Shown: positions 1-8,457 of the stretch, in pieces
How the letters are laid out: every line of letters starts with the position of its first letter
How positions within the stretch are numbered: the first letter of the stretch is position 1
Assembly: GCF_900115125.1 (NCBI RefSeq)
Contig: NZ_FOVJ01000001.1
Coordinates: 591,852-655,851, forward strand
Length of the DNA stretch: 64,000 nt
Direction of reading: 5' to 3'
Origin: Nitrosospira briensis
GTDB taxonomy: Bacteria > Pseudomonadota > Gammaproteobacteria > Burkholderiales > Nitrosomonadaceae
Notes under the pieces: generated by a model
What the model was told of the DNA's origin: nothing
Database searches by the model: none
The model's input: only the letters and a program-made list of their open reading frames with translations
Program-made: the position numbers and the translations under genes

Positions 1-771
1 CTCTGGATTTCAAAGACCGGTCTTGATGCGCAGCAAACCCAGATGGACGTCATTGCGAATAATCTGGCAAATGTCAGTACCAATGGATTCAAACGTTCCC
101 GGGCGGTGTTCGAGGACCTGATATATCAGACCCTGCGCCAGCCGGGGGCACAGTCGTCGCAGCAGACACAGCTGCCATCCGGGTTGCAGATCGGCACCGG
201 CGTGCGGCCGGTTGCAACCGAACGGGTGCTGACTCAAGGTAATTTGCAGCAGACTGGGAACTGGAAGGACGTGGCCATTCAAGGTCAGGGATTCTTCGAG
301 GTGTTGCGGCCCGACGGCTCGCTGGCCTACACACGGGACGGCTCACTCCAGATCGATGCGGAGGGGCAACTCGTCACATCCAGTGGCTATCACATACAAC
401 CAGCCGTCACCATTCCGCCCAATGCGCTGAGCGTGACCATAGGCCGCGACGGGGTTATCACGGTAACCCAGCAAAACTCGCCTATCCCGGTTCAGGTAGG
501 CACCCTGCAACTTACCACGTTCATCAATCCCGTGGGCTTGCAAAGCGTAGGTGAAAACCTCTTTGTGGAAACCGGCGCCAGCGGTACTCCTAACATCAAC
601 ACGCCGGGTACGGATGGCACCGGATTGCTTACGCAGGGCTATGTCGAGACATCCAACGTCAACGTCGTTGAGGAACTTGTCAACATGATCCAGACCCAGC
701 GCGCATACGAGATCAATAGCAAGGCGGTGCAAACCTCCGATCAGATGCTGCAGCGCCTGTCGCAAATGTAG
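1..771 (+). CDS. flgG: Flagellar distal rod protein FlgG (5' end cut by window)
   Basis: FlgG polymerises into the distal rod that passes through the periplasm and the P and L rings. The reading frame is open from base 1 ([14 protein letters not shown], then MDVI), so only about the first four residues of the usual MIRSLW start are missing and 256 residues are present. The N-terminal rod signature [15 protein letters not shown] and the C-terminal coiled segment with [18 protein letters not shown] are the typical paired ends of axial proteins; together they form the D0 helices. It is followed by flgH, flgI and flgJ, the standard order, so it is probably the distal part of a flgB-type operon that starts outside the window. 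Confidence 0.97.
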   Translation, partial: LWISKTGLDAQQTQMDVIANNLANVSTNGFKRSRAVFEDLIYQTLRQPGAQSSQQTQLPSGLQIGTGVRPVATERVLTQGNLQQTGNWKDVAIQGQGFFEVLRPDGSLAYTRDGSLQIDAEGQLVTSSGYHIQPAVTIPPNALSVTIGRDGVITVTQQNSPIPVQVGTLQLTTFINPVGLQSVGENLFVETGASGTPNINTPGTDGTGLLTQGYVETSNVNVVEELVNMIQTQRAYEINSKAVQTSDQMLQRLSQM

Positions 772-831
772 AAATCAGGCAAATGTGGCAATGGCACATG
801 TTGAAGTGAGGCAGAAAGTGGCAAAACATCC

Positions 832-922
832 GAATCCTGCGGCCAAGTCATCTATGCGGCCAGAAACTACCATGAAGAATTCTGCGGGCAAGTCATCTTA
901 TACGGCCAGAAACTACCATGAA
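832..922. repeat. Imperfect 45/46-bp tandem duplication between flgG and flgH
   Basis: Two adjacent copies, 832-876 and 877-922, share gaat-c/t-ctgcgg, caagtcatct and the end cggccagaaactaccatgaa. They differ by a few substitutions and one inserted base. Neither copy carries a convincing gene. The duplication sits in the flgG-flgH spacer, directly before a larger inverted repeat. Confidence 0.8.
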
Positions 923-926
923 TTTA

Positions 927-1027
927 GTCATCCCTGGCTTGACCCGGAATCCAGTGCAGCTCAGCAGTAATGCGGTGCTCTACACACCACCTGCCGCCGC
1001 ATGGATACCGGCTTCCACCGGCATGAC
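927..1027. repeat. REP-like imperfect inverted repeat upstream of flgH
   Basis: The left end (gtcatccctggcttgacccg, then gaatccagtg) and the reverse complement of the right end (1000-1027: gtcatgccggtggaagccgg, then tatccatg) are clearly related. The element is therefore an imperfect palindrome of about 100 bp. It resembles the dispersed GTCAT...CCGG...ATCCAG repeats common in proteobacteria. Read in the flgH frame it gives the junk-like VIPGLTRNPVQ...WIPASTGMT peptide, a familiar sign of mis-extended start calls. Likely a repetitive element and not part of flgH. Confidence 0.65.
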
Positions 1028-1055
1028 TTTTCTCCTGCTTGTACACCGGATCATA

Positions 1056-1778
1056 ATGAGTGCGAATTTTTCAGCTAGCCGTACAGTCAGGCGAGGCGGA
1101 CAGCTTACGAAACCCATAATCCTTTGGGCGCTTATGGCTGTCATCCTGATCGGGTTACCGGGGTGCATCAGCCTGCCCGCTCCGGCCCCGATCGTGCAGC
1201 AGCCGATATCCTCCCGGCCGGCTCAGCCAGCGCCGCCGCTCGCCAACGGCGCCATTTTTCAGGCAGGCATTGGTTACCGGCCGTTATTCGAGGATCGCCG
1301 GGCTCGTCATGTGGGCGACACGCTGGTGATCGTGCTCAACGAAAAGACAAATGCGAGCAAGAGATCCAATAGCAGCGCCAACAAGAATGGCGAACTGAAT
1401 TTCGGTATTCCTCCCATTGTGTTTGGCGTGCCCATTACCAAGAAAGTGGAGTTGGGCGCTTCTTCTTCCAACGATTTCGAAGGTAAAGGTGAAGCCGCTT
1501 CCGCAAATAATTTTAGCGGCACGATCACTGTTACCGTCATCGAAGTGCTTCCCAATCGCAACCTGGTGGTGAGCGGCGAAAAGCAGTTGGCCATGACTCA
1601 GGGCTCGGAGTACATCCGTGTCTCGGGTGTGGTGCGCCCCGAGACTATTGTCAACAATATGGTGTCATCGGTTCAGGTAGCCGATGCGAAAATCGAGTAC
1701 AAGGCCAACGGCTATATCGATGAGGCGCAAACCATGGGCTGGCTCTCGCGCTTTTTCCTGACCTTTTCGCCATTCTGA
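1056..1778 (+). CDS. flgH: Flagellar L-ring lipoprotein FlgH
   Basis: FlgH forms the outer-membrane L ring of the basal body. An open frame extends back to 918, but that part is translated repeat DNA, so the start is placed at ATG 1056 (MSANFSAS), giving 240 residues, normal for the family; ATG 1134 is an alternative closer to the signal peptide. A hydrophobic stretch (WALMAVILIGLPGC) ends in a lipobox-like LPGC, predicting a lipidated cysteine. The mature part has the FlgH signatures GDTLVIVLNE and GEKQLAMTQGSEYIRVSGVVRPETI, and ends with GWLSRFFLTFSPF. No strong ribosome site precedes 1056. It is co-directional with flgG and flgI. Confidence 0.95.
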   Translation: MSANFSASRTVRRGGQLTKPIILWALMAVILIGLPGCISLPAPAPIVQQPISSRPAQPAPPLANGAIFQAGIGYRPLFEDRRARHVGDTLVIVLNEKTNASKRSNSSANKNGELNFGIPPIVFGVPITKKVELGASSSNDFEGKGEAASANNFSGTITVTVIEVLPNRNLVVSGEKQLAMTQGSEYIRVSGVVRPETIVNNMVSSVQVADAKIEYKANGYIDEAQTMGWLSRFFLTFSPF

Positions 1779-1807
1779 ACCCTGCAGAAGGCTTTACGGG
1801 AACCCAC

Positions 1808-2920
1808 ATGATCCTTAGACAAATCCTGCCGGCGCTGCTGATGCTATGGCTCGGGTGCTGTGCCGTTTTGACTCCGGCGCAAGCCGAGCGTATAAAAGAT
1901 CTGGCTTCGATTCAGGGTGTGCGGCCGAATCAGTTGGTAGGATACGGCCTGGTGGTGGGACTCGATGGCACAGGCGATCAGACCATTCAGACACCCTTCA
2001 CCATCCAGACCTTGACGAGCATGCTGATGCAGATGGGCATCAACGTACCACCCGGGACCAATATGCGGTTGAGGAATGTGGCTGCGGTGATGGTTACGGC
2101 CGTGTTGCCGCCGCTTGCCCAGCCGGGGCAGGTAATCGACGTGACCGTGTCCAGCATGGGCAATGCCCGCAGTTTGCGTGGAGGCACCTTGCTGATGACC
2201 CCGCTTAAAGGGGTAGACGGCGAGGTCTACGGAATGGCGCAGGGTAATCTGCTGGTCGGAGGAATCGGCGCCTCGGCTAGCGGCAGCAAGGTTCAGGTCA
2301 ACCATCTCAGCGCCGGGCGTATCAGCGGCGGCGCCACTGTGGAGCGTGCTGTCCCCGTCCTGCTGGGTCAAGGCGATCATATCCGGCTCGAGCTTCACAA
2401 TACCGATTTTTCCACTACCAGGCGCGTCGTGGACGGCATCAATGGCCGCTTTGGTCCAGGCACGGCATCCGCCCTGGACGGGAGGGCGGTGCAGGTGCGC
2501 ACACCGCGTGGCAGCGATGAGCGCGTGGCATTCATAGCGGAAGTTGAAAGCATGAACATCAGTCCTGCACAGATGCACGCCAAGGTTATCGTCAATAGCC
2601 GTACCGGTTCGGTAGTCATGAACCAGGCGGCGACAGTTGAGGCCTGCGCCATTGCTCACGGCAATCTGTCGGTGGTAATCAGTACAGAGCCGGTAATCAG
2701 CCAGCCCGGACCGTTTTCCAGCGGACGGACGGTGGAGGCGCAGCGCTCGACTATCGAAATCAAGCAGGAATCCGGCATGCTTACCATGGTGGAAGGCGCG
2801 TCACTGGCCGAGGTGGTCAAAGCACTGAACGCGATCGGGGCGACACCGCAGGATTTGCTGTCGATTCTGCAGGCGATGAAATCCGCCGGGGCACTTCGGG
2901 CTGAGCTGGAGATCATCTGA
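1808..2920 (+). CDS. flgI: Flagellar P-ring protein FlgI
   Basis: FlgI assembles the periplasmic P ring in the peptidoglycan layer. The 370-residue product starts with a Sec signal peptide (ILPALLMLWLGCCAVLTP) with probable cleavage after AQA, giving mature ERIKDLASIQGVRPNQLVGY. The conserved GLVVGLDGTGDQT block and the C-terminal EGASLAEVVKALNAIGATPQDLLSILQAMK are diagnostic. Length matches the family (about 365-375). Its stop codon overlaps the flgJ start by one base (TGATG), suggesting coupled translation. Confidence 0.97.
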   Translation: MILRQILPALLMLWLGCCAVLTPAQAERIKDLASIQGVRPNQLVGYGLVVGLDGTGDQTIQTPFTIQTLTSMLMQMGINVPPGTNMRLRNVAAVMVTAVLPPLAQPGQVIDVTVSSMGNARSLRGGTLLMTPLKGVDGEVYGMAQGNLLVGGIGASASGSKVQVNHLSAGRISGGATVERAVPVLLGQGDHIRLELHNTDFSTTRRVVDGINGRFGPGTASALDGRAVQVRTPRGSDERVAFIAEVESMNISPAQMHAKVIVNSRTGSVVMNQAATVEACAIAHGNLSVVISTEPVISQPGPFSSGRTVEAQRSTIEIKQESGMLTMVEGASLAEVVKALNAIGATPQDLLSILQAMKSAGALRAELEII

Positions 2921-3960
2921 TGGCTGCTTCAGCTGATCTCTCCACCAAATTCGCTCTTGATGTACAGGCTGTAAATGAGCTGCGTATCGTGCGCGGCGCA
3001 GGGAACAAAACAGACCAGGCTGCGCTTGAAGCCGCCGCGAAACAGTTCGAGGCGCTGTTCATGAACATGATGCTGAAGAGCATGCGCGACGCAACGCCGA
3101 AAGACAGCCTGGTGGATAGCGAACAGAGCCGTCTGTATATTTCGATGCTGGATCAGCAGCTGTCGCAGAGCATGTCCTCCAACGGTATTGGCCTGGCCGA
3201 CATGATGATACGGCAACTGCGTCATGGGGTGCCAGGGCTGGAAGAAGAAGCACAGGCACCTGACACTGCCTTCCCTGGACAGTCACCTGTCATAAAAACT
3301 CCATCTGTGGCGCCTTTGCAGGTGGATGCATACAGGCAGCAGCGGGCACCGGTATCAGGGTCGGGGGCATCCGAGCCGGAGGCATCGAGATCGGAGATAC
3401 CGGCATTACAACAGCTGCCGGCATCGCCAGGCCCATCTGCACGGGCGGGAACCGCGCCACTTCAGCCGGGAGCGCAAACGCAACCACAACAATCGCAGGT
3501 GATCGAGTTTCAGGCCAGACTCATGCCATATGCACAGCAGGCCAGCCAGGCCACCGGCATACCCGCACGATTCATGCTGGGACAGGCCGCACTGGAAAGC
3601 GGATGGGGTAAAAGGGAGATTCGCGGCGCAGACGGCACGCCCAGCCATAACCTCTTCGGCGTGAAGGCAGGCGGCAACTGGAAAGGACCGGTAGTGGAAA
3701 CGGTAACGACGGAGTACATCGACGGAATAGCCCATAAAAGCGTTGAGAAGTTCCGCACTTATCCCTCCTACGCGGATGCTTTCCGCGACTATGCCAATCT
3801 GTTGAGCAGCAACCCGCGCTATGCGGAACTGATGGCCCGGGTGGCGAAGGGTCTGGACGCGGAAGGTTTTGCGCAAGGCTTGCAGCAGGCGGGCTACGCA
3901 ACCGATCCGGATTATGCCAGCAAGCTGAACCGCATTATAAGGACCACGCCCTGGTCCTGA
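2920..3960 (+). CDS. flgJ: Rod-capping protein and peptidoglycan hydrolase FlgJ
   Basis: A bifunctional protein of 346 residues. The N-terminal part (about 1-110: KQFEALFMNMMLKSMRDA, then SRLYISMLDQQLSQSM) is the rod-cap domain that helps rod subunits polymerise. A Pro/Ser/Gln-rich linker (about 115-195) follows. The C-terminal part is a glucosaminidase domain, with the catalytic-Glu motif AALESGWGKREI near residue 225, then HNLFGVKAGGNW and the conserved YPSYADAFRDYANLL. It cuts peptidoglycan to let the rod through. The fused two-domain form is normal in beta- and gammaproteobacteria. It overlaps flgI by one base and is followed by a promoter-containing gap before flgK. Confidence 0.96.
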   Translation: MAASADLSTKFALDVQAVNELRIVRGAGNKTDQAALEAAAKQFEALFMNMMLKSMRDATPKDSLVDSEQSRLYISMLDQQLSQSMSSNGIGLADMMIRQLRHGVPGLEEEAQAPDTAFPGQSPVIKTPSVAPLQVDAYRQQRAPVSGSGASEPEASRSEIPALQQLPASPGPSARAGTAPLQPGAQTQPQQSQVIEFQARLMPYAQQASQATGIPARFMLGQAALESGWGKREIRGADGTPSHNLFGVKAGGNWKGPVVETVTTEYIDGIAHKSVEKFRTYPSYADAFRDYANLLSSNPRYAELMARVAKGLDAEGFAQGLQQAGYATDPDYASKLNRIIRTTPWS

Positions 3961-4041
3961 AACGGGGCCATTGCGATTTTTTTTGTCCGGCTCTTTGCTC
4001 AATTGGGAGTGCCTGGTTTGTATAACTCATAGGGGGCCGGC

Positions 4042-4068
4042 TAAATATTTTTAGTCCAAGGCCGTTAA
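4042..4068 (+). promoter_or_regulatory. Sigma-28 (FliA) type promoter for flgKL
   Basis: TAAA at 4042-4045, exactly 15 bases, then GCCGTTAA at 4061-4068. The enteric sigma-28 consensus is TAAA-N15-GCCGATAA, so the -35 core and spacing match and the -10 matches at 7 of 8 positions. The predicted transcription start is about 65 bases before the flgK ATG at 4138. It agrees with hook-filament junction genes being late-class genes. Confidence 0.75.
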
Positions 4069-4137
4069 CATCATGTATGAACATGAACATGGATATGCGC
4101 CTGAATATGGGGCGGAACGGGAAAGCTAGGATATAAC

Positions 4138-6048
4138 ATGGGTAACGGTATTTTCGGCATCGGCCTCAGTGCGCTCCAAGCTGCTCAGCAGGGGTTACTC
4201 GTTGCCGGGCACAATGTCAGTAATGCAGCCACGCCGGGTTATACCCGGCAGCAGATTATTCAGTCCACCGGCGGGGCGCAAGCTACCGGTAGCGGATATA
4301 TCGGCCGGGGCGTGCAGGTCGATACAGTAAGACGCGTGTACAACGAATTCCTGGTCAATCAGGTCACACAGGCGAAAACCGAATCCACCCAGCTCGATAC
4401 CCACCTTGCTCAAATGAAGCAGATCGACACCCTGCTGGCGGACACGAGCGGGCGCCTCGGCCTGTCGCCTGCACTACAGGAGTTTTTCGGGAGCGTGCAG
4501 GATGTTGCCACCAGTCCGTCGGATGTGGCGGCGCGGCAGTCCATGTTGTCCAATGCAGAGGTGCTGGTGCGACGGTTTCAGTCGCTGAACGACAGCCTCG
4601 ATGAGATTCGCGATGGGGTGAACGCACAGATCGAGAATAGCGTTTCACTGATCAACACGCTGGCGGCAAGGATAAGTGAGCTGAACGGCACCATCAGCCT
4701 GGCGGAGAGCAGCGCAGGAGGGCAACCCGCAAACGATCTGCGGGATCAGCGCGATGAACTGGTCACGCAACTGAACGATCAGGTCCGCGCCAAGGTCGTT
4801 GAACAAGGCGATGGCGGCTACAGCATATTTATCGGCACAGGTCAGTCCCTGGTTGTGGGTTCAACGGCTTTCCAACTCGCAACCACGGCTTCTCCGATTG
4901 ACCCCCGCCGCCTTGAAGTGGCTTATGTTTCCGGAGGCAACAGCATCCCGGTCAAGGAATCCAGCCTGGATGGCGGCAAGTTGGGCGGCCTCTTGCAATT
5001 TCGCAGAGGTGAACTCGATGCTGCCCGAAATGGACTGGGGCGCGTTGCGATTGGCTTGGCGGCCACCTTCAATGACCAGCACCGGTTGGGGCAGGATATA
5101 CAGGGTAATGTGGGCGCCGATTTTTTTACTTTGCCGGAGCCATCGGTAAGCGCGTCAACCCGCAACACCGGCAACGCAATCATGGCCGCCGAAATTTCGG
5201 ATCCCCGCAATCTTTCCACCAGCGATTATCGCCTGCGTTACGACGGGGCCGATTACACCTTGACGCGGCTCAGCGATGGCGCCGTGCAAACGTTTGCCGC
5301 GTTTCCGCAGACTGTGGACGGTGTGCGCTTGAGCCTTACCTCGGGGACTGTTGCCGCAGGGGATGAATTTATCATCCGGCCGACTGCAAACGGAGCGGGT
5401 CAGATTGAGGTGGCGATACAGGATACCAATCTGATCGCCGCCGCCGCACCGATCCGGACCGATGCGCCAACCACCAACACCGGCACCGGACGCATTACCG
5501 CCGGCACTGTCAATGTACCGCCGCCAACAGATGCAAACCTAAGAGAACGGGTTACCTTTACTTTCACGAGCGCCACGACTTTCGATGTGAGCGGCGCCGG
5601 GACCGGCGATCCAACCGGCGTCACATTCAGTCCCGGCAGTTCAGTCAGCTATAACGGATGGACGGTGCAGATTACAGGTTCGCCCAAGCCGGGCGATACA
5701 TTTACCATCGGTCCCAATTCCAGCGGTGCGCTCGATAACCGCAACGCCTTACTGCTGGGTGCGCTGCAAAGTACCAAAACCCTCGCTGGCGGCACGGCGA
5801 GCTACCAGAACGCTTATGGGCAAGTTGTCAGCCTGGTGGGTTACAAGACCCGTGAACTGGAAGTAACCAGTGCTGCCCAGGCGTCCCTGCTGAGCCAGGC
5901 CCGGGCTTTGCAGCAATCGGAGTCGGGCGTGAATCTGGACGAGGAGGCCGCCAATCTGCTGCGCTACCAGCAGGCGTATCAGGCCGCCAGCAAGGTGATA
6001 CAGACCGCGAACCAGATGTTCGACGCTCTGCTTGATATAACAAGGTAA
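4138..6048 (+). CDS. flgK: Hook-filament junction protein FlgK (HAP1)
   Basis: FlgK forms the first junction zone between hook and filament and is exported by the flagellar type III system. The 636-residue protein has the N-terminal axial signature (GLSALQAAQQGLLVAGHNVSNAATPGYTRQ) and the matching C-terminal helix (SGVNLDEEAANLLRYQQAYQ) ending AANQMFDALLDIT-like. The middle holds Thr/Gly/Ala-rich beta domains. It is longer than E. coli FlgK (about 547) but within the range for betaproteobacteria. A weak agga ribosome site precedes the ATG. Preceded by its own sigma-28-type promoter and followed 79 bases later by flgL. Confidence 0.97.
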   Translation: MGNGIFGIGLSALQAAQQGLLVAGHNVSNAATPGYTRQQIIQSTGGAQATGSGYIGRGVQVDTVRRVYNEFLVNQVTQAKTESTQLDTHLAQMKQIDTLLADTSGRLGLSPALQEFFGSVQDVATSPSDVAARQSMLSNAEVLVRRFQSLNDSLDEIRDGVNAQIENSVSLINTLAARISELNGTISLAESSAGGQPANDLRDQRDELVTQLNDQVRAKVVEQGDGGYSIFIGTGQSLVVGSTAFQLATTASPIDPRRLEVAYVSGGNSIPVKESSLDGGKLGGLLQFRRGELDAARNGLGRVAIGLAATFNDQHRLGQDIQGNVGADFFTLPEPSVSASTRNTGNAIMAAEISDPRNLSTSDYRLRYDGADYTLTRLSDGAVQTFAAFPQTVDGVRLSLTSGTVAAGDEFIIRPTANGAGQIEVAIQDTNLIAAAAPIRTDAPTTNTGTGRITAGTVNVPPPTDANLRERVTFTFTSATTFDVSGAGTGDPTGVTFSPGSSVSYNGWTVQITGSPKPGDTFTIGPNSSGALDNRNALLLGALQSTKTLAGGTASYQNAYGQVVSLVGYKTRELEVTSAAQASLLSQARALQQSESGVNLDEEAANLLRYQQAYQAASKVIQTANQMFDALLDITR

Positions 6049-6127
6049 CGAACCGGCTGCGCAGACGCTTTACAGGTAAGGCAAGAAGGATCGGATAGAG
6101 ATGGAATCAGCATAGGAGAGGTCACGA

Positions 6128-7063
6128 ATGCGCGTCAGCAGTAATACCAGCTATGAATTAGGGATTGCGGCCCTAAACCGCCAGCAGGCTACACAAGTGA
6201 AGAACCTCGAGCAGATAAGCAGTGGGCGGCGCATCCTTACGCCGTCTGATAATCCCGCCGCTCATGTCCGCGCGCTGGAGGTCTCCCAGGCGGATGCGGG
6301 CAATACACAATATGCTTCAAACCGCCAGCAGGCAATGGCAGGCTTCGGCATGCTGGAATCCATCCTCGGCGACGTAACGAACTTGCTGCAGAATGCGCAG
6401 GAACTTGCAGTGTACGCGGGGAACGGCACGCTTACCGGCAGCGGACGCAGCGCGATCGCAACCGAACTGCGCGGCAATCTGGATGAATTGATGGGGCTTG
6501 CCAACCGCACCGATGGGAACGGACAATATCTGTTTTCCGGCTTCCAGGCAGCGACCAAGCCGTTTGCCGATACGGGCAGTGGGGTACAGTATTTTGGCGA
6601 TGAGGGCGTGCGCATGGTCCAGGTCAGCGCTTCGCGCCAACTCGGCGTGAACGAGTCCGGACGAGAAGTCTTCGAGCGAATTCCCGCCTCGGGAGGCGGG
6701 TACCAAAGCATGTTCAAGACGCTCTCCGATCTGATCGGCATACTCGAGACGCCTCAAACTGATGCCGCCGGCAAAGCCGCGTTCTCGACTGGCCTGAGCG
6801 CTGCCCAGGGCAATTTGTCCAACGCACTGGACAATGTATTGCGCGTTCATGCATCGGTGGGCACGCGCATGAAGGAAGTGGACACGCTCAATGAGAGTGG
6901 TGACGATTTGACCATCCAGTACGCACAACAGCTATCAGAGCTTCGGGATGTCGATTACGCCAAGAGCATCAGTGATCTGACCCAGCAGCAGGCCTATCTG
7001 GAGGCAACACAGAAGGCGTTTTTGAAAATTCAGGGGCTGTCGTTGTTCGATTACATACGGTAA
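6128..7063 (+). CDS. flgL: Hook-filament junction protein FlgL (HAP3)
   Basis: The 311-residue protein forms the second junction layer beneath the flagellin filament. The N-terminus has the flagellin-like motif (QVKNLEQISSGRRILTPSDNPAAHVRALEV) and the C-terminus the complementary helix (YAQQLSELRDVDYAKSISDL, then TQQQAYLEATQKAFLKIQGLSLFDYIR). These ends are shared with flagellin and define the FlgL/FlaA family. The start at 6128 is supported by ggag about 8 bases upstream. It is probably cotranscribed with flgK; no clear intrinsic terminator follows, only a short 6-bp stem at 7117-7132 without a T-run. Confidence 0.97.
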   Translation: MRVSSNTSYELGIAALNRQQATQVKNLEQISSGRRILTPSDNPAAHVRALEVSQADAGNTQYASNRQQAMAGFGMLESILGDVTNLLQNAQELAVYAGNGTLTGSGRSAIATELRGNLDELMGLANRTDGNGQYLFSGFQAATKPFADTGSGVQYFGDEGVRMVQVSASRQLGVNESGREVFERIPASGGGYQSMFKTLSDLIGILETPQTDAAGKAAFSTGLSAAQGNLSNALDNVLRVHASVGTRMKEVDTLNESGDDLTIQYAQQLSELRDVDYAKSISDLTQQQAYLEATQKAFLKIQGLSLFDYIR

Positions 7064-7342
7064 TGCCGCGCCCGCTGAATCGCCGCCGCAAGGTGCCTCG
7101 GCTACGGCCCCTCATGAGCCTCCCTTGAGGCTAGGCTTGGTGCCGCTGGAAAGTGAATTCATCAGGATTGGCCAGATTAAACGAGGCACTTGGAATAAGC
7201 AGCCATTGAATTCTGTACCACATGGCATAAGCGTACAGTCTATTTCTATTCTTATAGTACCGTGCGGTGCCGCCACTGCGTTTAAGCAATATTGTTGATC
7301 TGGATGCTGAACGGCCCCTCACCTGCCGCTATCGCGAGGGTG
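7064..7342. other. Gene-poor spacer after flgL
   Basis: No convincing coding sequence on either strand. It holds a weak 6-bp stem (agcctc/gaggct, 7117-7132) just after flgL, lacking a T-run, and otherwise nothing recognisable. Short open frames here have no ribosome site or recognisable motif. Confidence 0.5.
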
Positions 7343-7471
7343 TTACGGAGAGATATTGCCGCCGGTCCAGCGATGATCGCGTGTGCGCTCGTACTGAATG
7401 TTGCCACCGTTGTTCCACCATCCGTGGACCTGGTTATAGATCGCGGGAATTTTAGGTGGTCTCAAGATCAT
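7343..7471 (-). CDS. Candidate 42-residue peptide, Trp/Asn/Gly-rich, unknown
   Basis: A short minus-strand frame starts at ATG 7471 and ends at TAA 7343, encoding 42 residues. It begins MILRPPKIPAIYNQ and contains HGWWNNGGN and RWTGGNIS. A strong aaggag ribosome site lies 8 bases before the ATG, unusual for a chance frame. It is 160 bases downstream of the ParB-like gene on the same strand, so the two could be cotranscribed. No family is recognised. The composition is unlike a spurious frame from GC-rich DNA, but the length leaves coding status uncertain. Confidence 0.35.
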   Translation of the reverse strand: MILRPPKIPAIYNQVHGWWNNGGNIQYERTRDHRWTGGNISP

Positions 7472-7631
7472 GAACTATGCTCCTTTACTGCGCAAGCGTC
7501 GTAGTCCACATCGTGCATGGGAGAGCGGGAATTCAAGAGAAACAATCTCGTTAATTTCACAGATTGGATTCCGAACTCGATCGCCGAAGCTGTTGCCTGA
7601 GATTCATAATTGAGTACTCTCGCGTTCTTAT

Positions 7632-7949
7632 TCAGATACCGTATATATCTTTGATCATCTGCGCCATTGGGGTATCGAGCGCAGTGATTGTGGCTAATCC
7701 AAGCTCATGCGCGGCAGTGATCCTATGGCGCCCGTCCGATGTCCTGATCTTCATTTCCTCATTGGGCATAGCGAAAATAATTGGTTCGACCTGATTTTGC
7801 ATCATTAGACGGACGGCAGGACTGCGGGCATAGGTCATTGTTCGCATAATTTGGATGTAGCGTTCTACCGCCGGACGGTAAATATTGTGGTCCCTTTGAT
7901 TCGGATCCCAGTTCTCCCATAGACCGGGTACGTTAATTATCACGCGCAT
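7632..7949 (-). CDS. Small ParB-like domain protein
   Basis: A 105-residue product with a compact ParB/sulfiredoxin-like core: a QNQVEPIIFAM strand is followed by the motif DGRHRITAAHELGLATITAL, which matches the DG-HR--A---LG---I signature of ParB-type nucleotide-binding domains. There is no helix-turn-helix DNA-binding region, so it is not a plasmid or chromosome ParB; such stand-alone domains occur in mobile or defence-related settings and often have unknown roles. The start is placed at ATG 7949 because ggag lies 5-6 bases upstream; a TTG at 7970 would add seven residues. It lies alone on the minus strand inside the flagellar island, which suggests later insertion. Confidence 0.65.
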   Translation of the reverse strand: MRVIINVPGLWENWDPNQRDHNIYRPAVERYIQIMRTMTYARSPAVRLMMQNQVEPIIFAMPNEEMKIRTSDGRHRITAAHELGLATITALDTPMAQMIKDIYGI

Positions 7950-8457
7950 TGTTGCTCCATAAAAAGCCAAATATCCTTCGTTTGACTTCGGCGACTCTAA
8001 AACAAAGGTGTAGATGACATTAGATAATGAAATGCCTGAATCCGTTTTTCACCCGGATTATTTCCCGGCATGAATTTGCATCCTTTCCTTGCAGCGCTTT
8101 CCGTACAGTGGGTGGAGGAAAAGGAAAGAAACCCGGTAACCCACTGGCTTTAGCCAGTGGGTTACCGGGCTTGCCTTTTGGATATATCCTTCCCTCATCA
8201 ACGTCGGACACGGCAAAATTGTGCCCTGATAACGGGCCGTTATAGCACGGACGAGGATAAACTACTACCCTGACGGAATAATGGATAATGATGAGCTGCT
8301 CTTAAACACCGCAGCAGAGTCGGCCATGTTATTGAGGAATGTTACTGCATCATTTCCTGCCGCCGGGTTCATTTTTTCTCGTGGCTTGAATGGTTCCCGG
8401 ACGTTTCTTTGCGTGCGTTTTGACAGCTACAGCATTATCGCGCGAGGTGCGATCTGA
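7950..8457. other. 508-bp gene-free stretch upstream of the thioredoxin-like gene
   Basis: Contains the long perfect hairpin described separately (8132-8169). Two opposing short frames cross the palindrome and translate to near-identical peptides in both directions, as any palindrome would, so they are not taken as genes. Nothing else recognised; a TTGACA-like hexamer near 8420 has no well-spaced -10 partner. Confidence 0.5.
8132..8169. repeat. Perfect 18-bp inverted repeat (stable hairpin)
   Basis: The arm cccggtaacccactggct at 8132-8149 is exactly complementary to 8152-8169, with two T between them, so RNA would fold with about 17 pairs and a 4-base loop. Flanks ggaaaaggaaag (left) and cttgccttttgg (right) are also partly complementary. 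There is no T-run straight after either arm, so it is not a classical terminator. It could be a repeat-family member or an RNA-stabilising hairpin. Confidence 0.85.

Noticed and set aside
918-1055. Extended N-terminus of flgH from ATG 918
   Set aside because: It is translated repeat sequence (VIPGLTRNPV...WIPASTGMT); the lipoprotein signal starts later.
7117-7132. Terminator after flgL
   Set aside because: Only a 6-bp stem and no T-run on the plus strand.
8020-8245. Two opposing short frames over the hairpin at 8132-8169
   Set aside because: Both read the palindrome and give mirrored peptides; no ribosome sites or known family.
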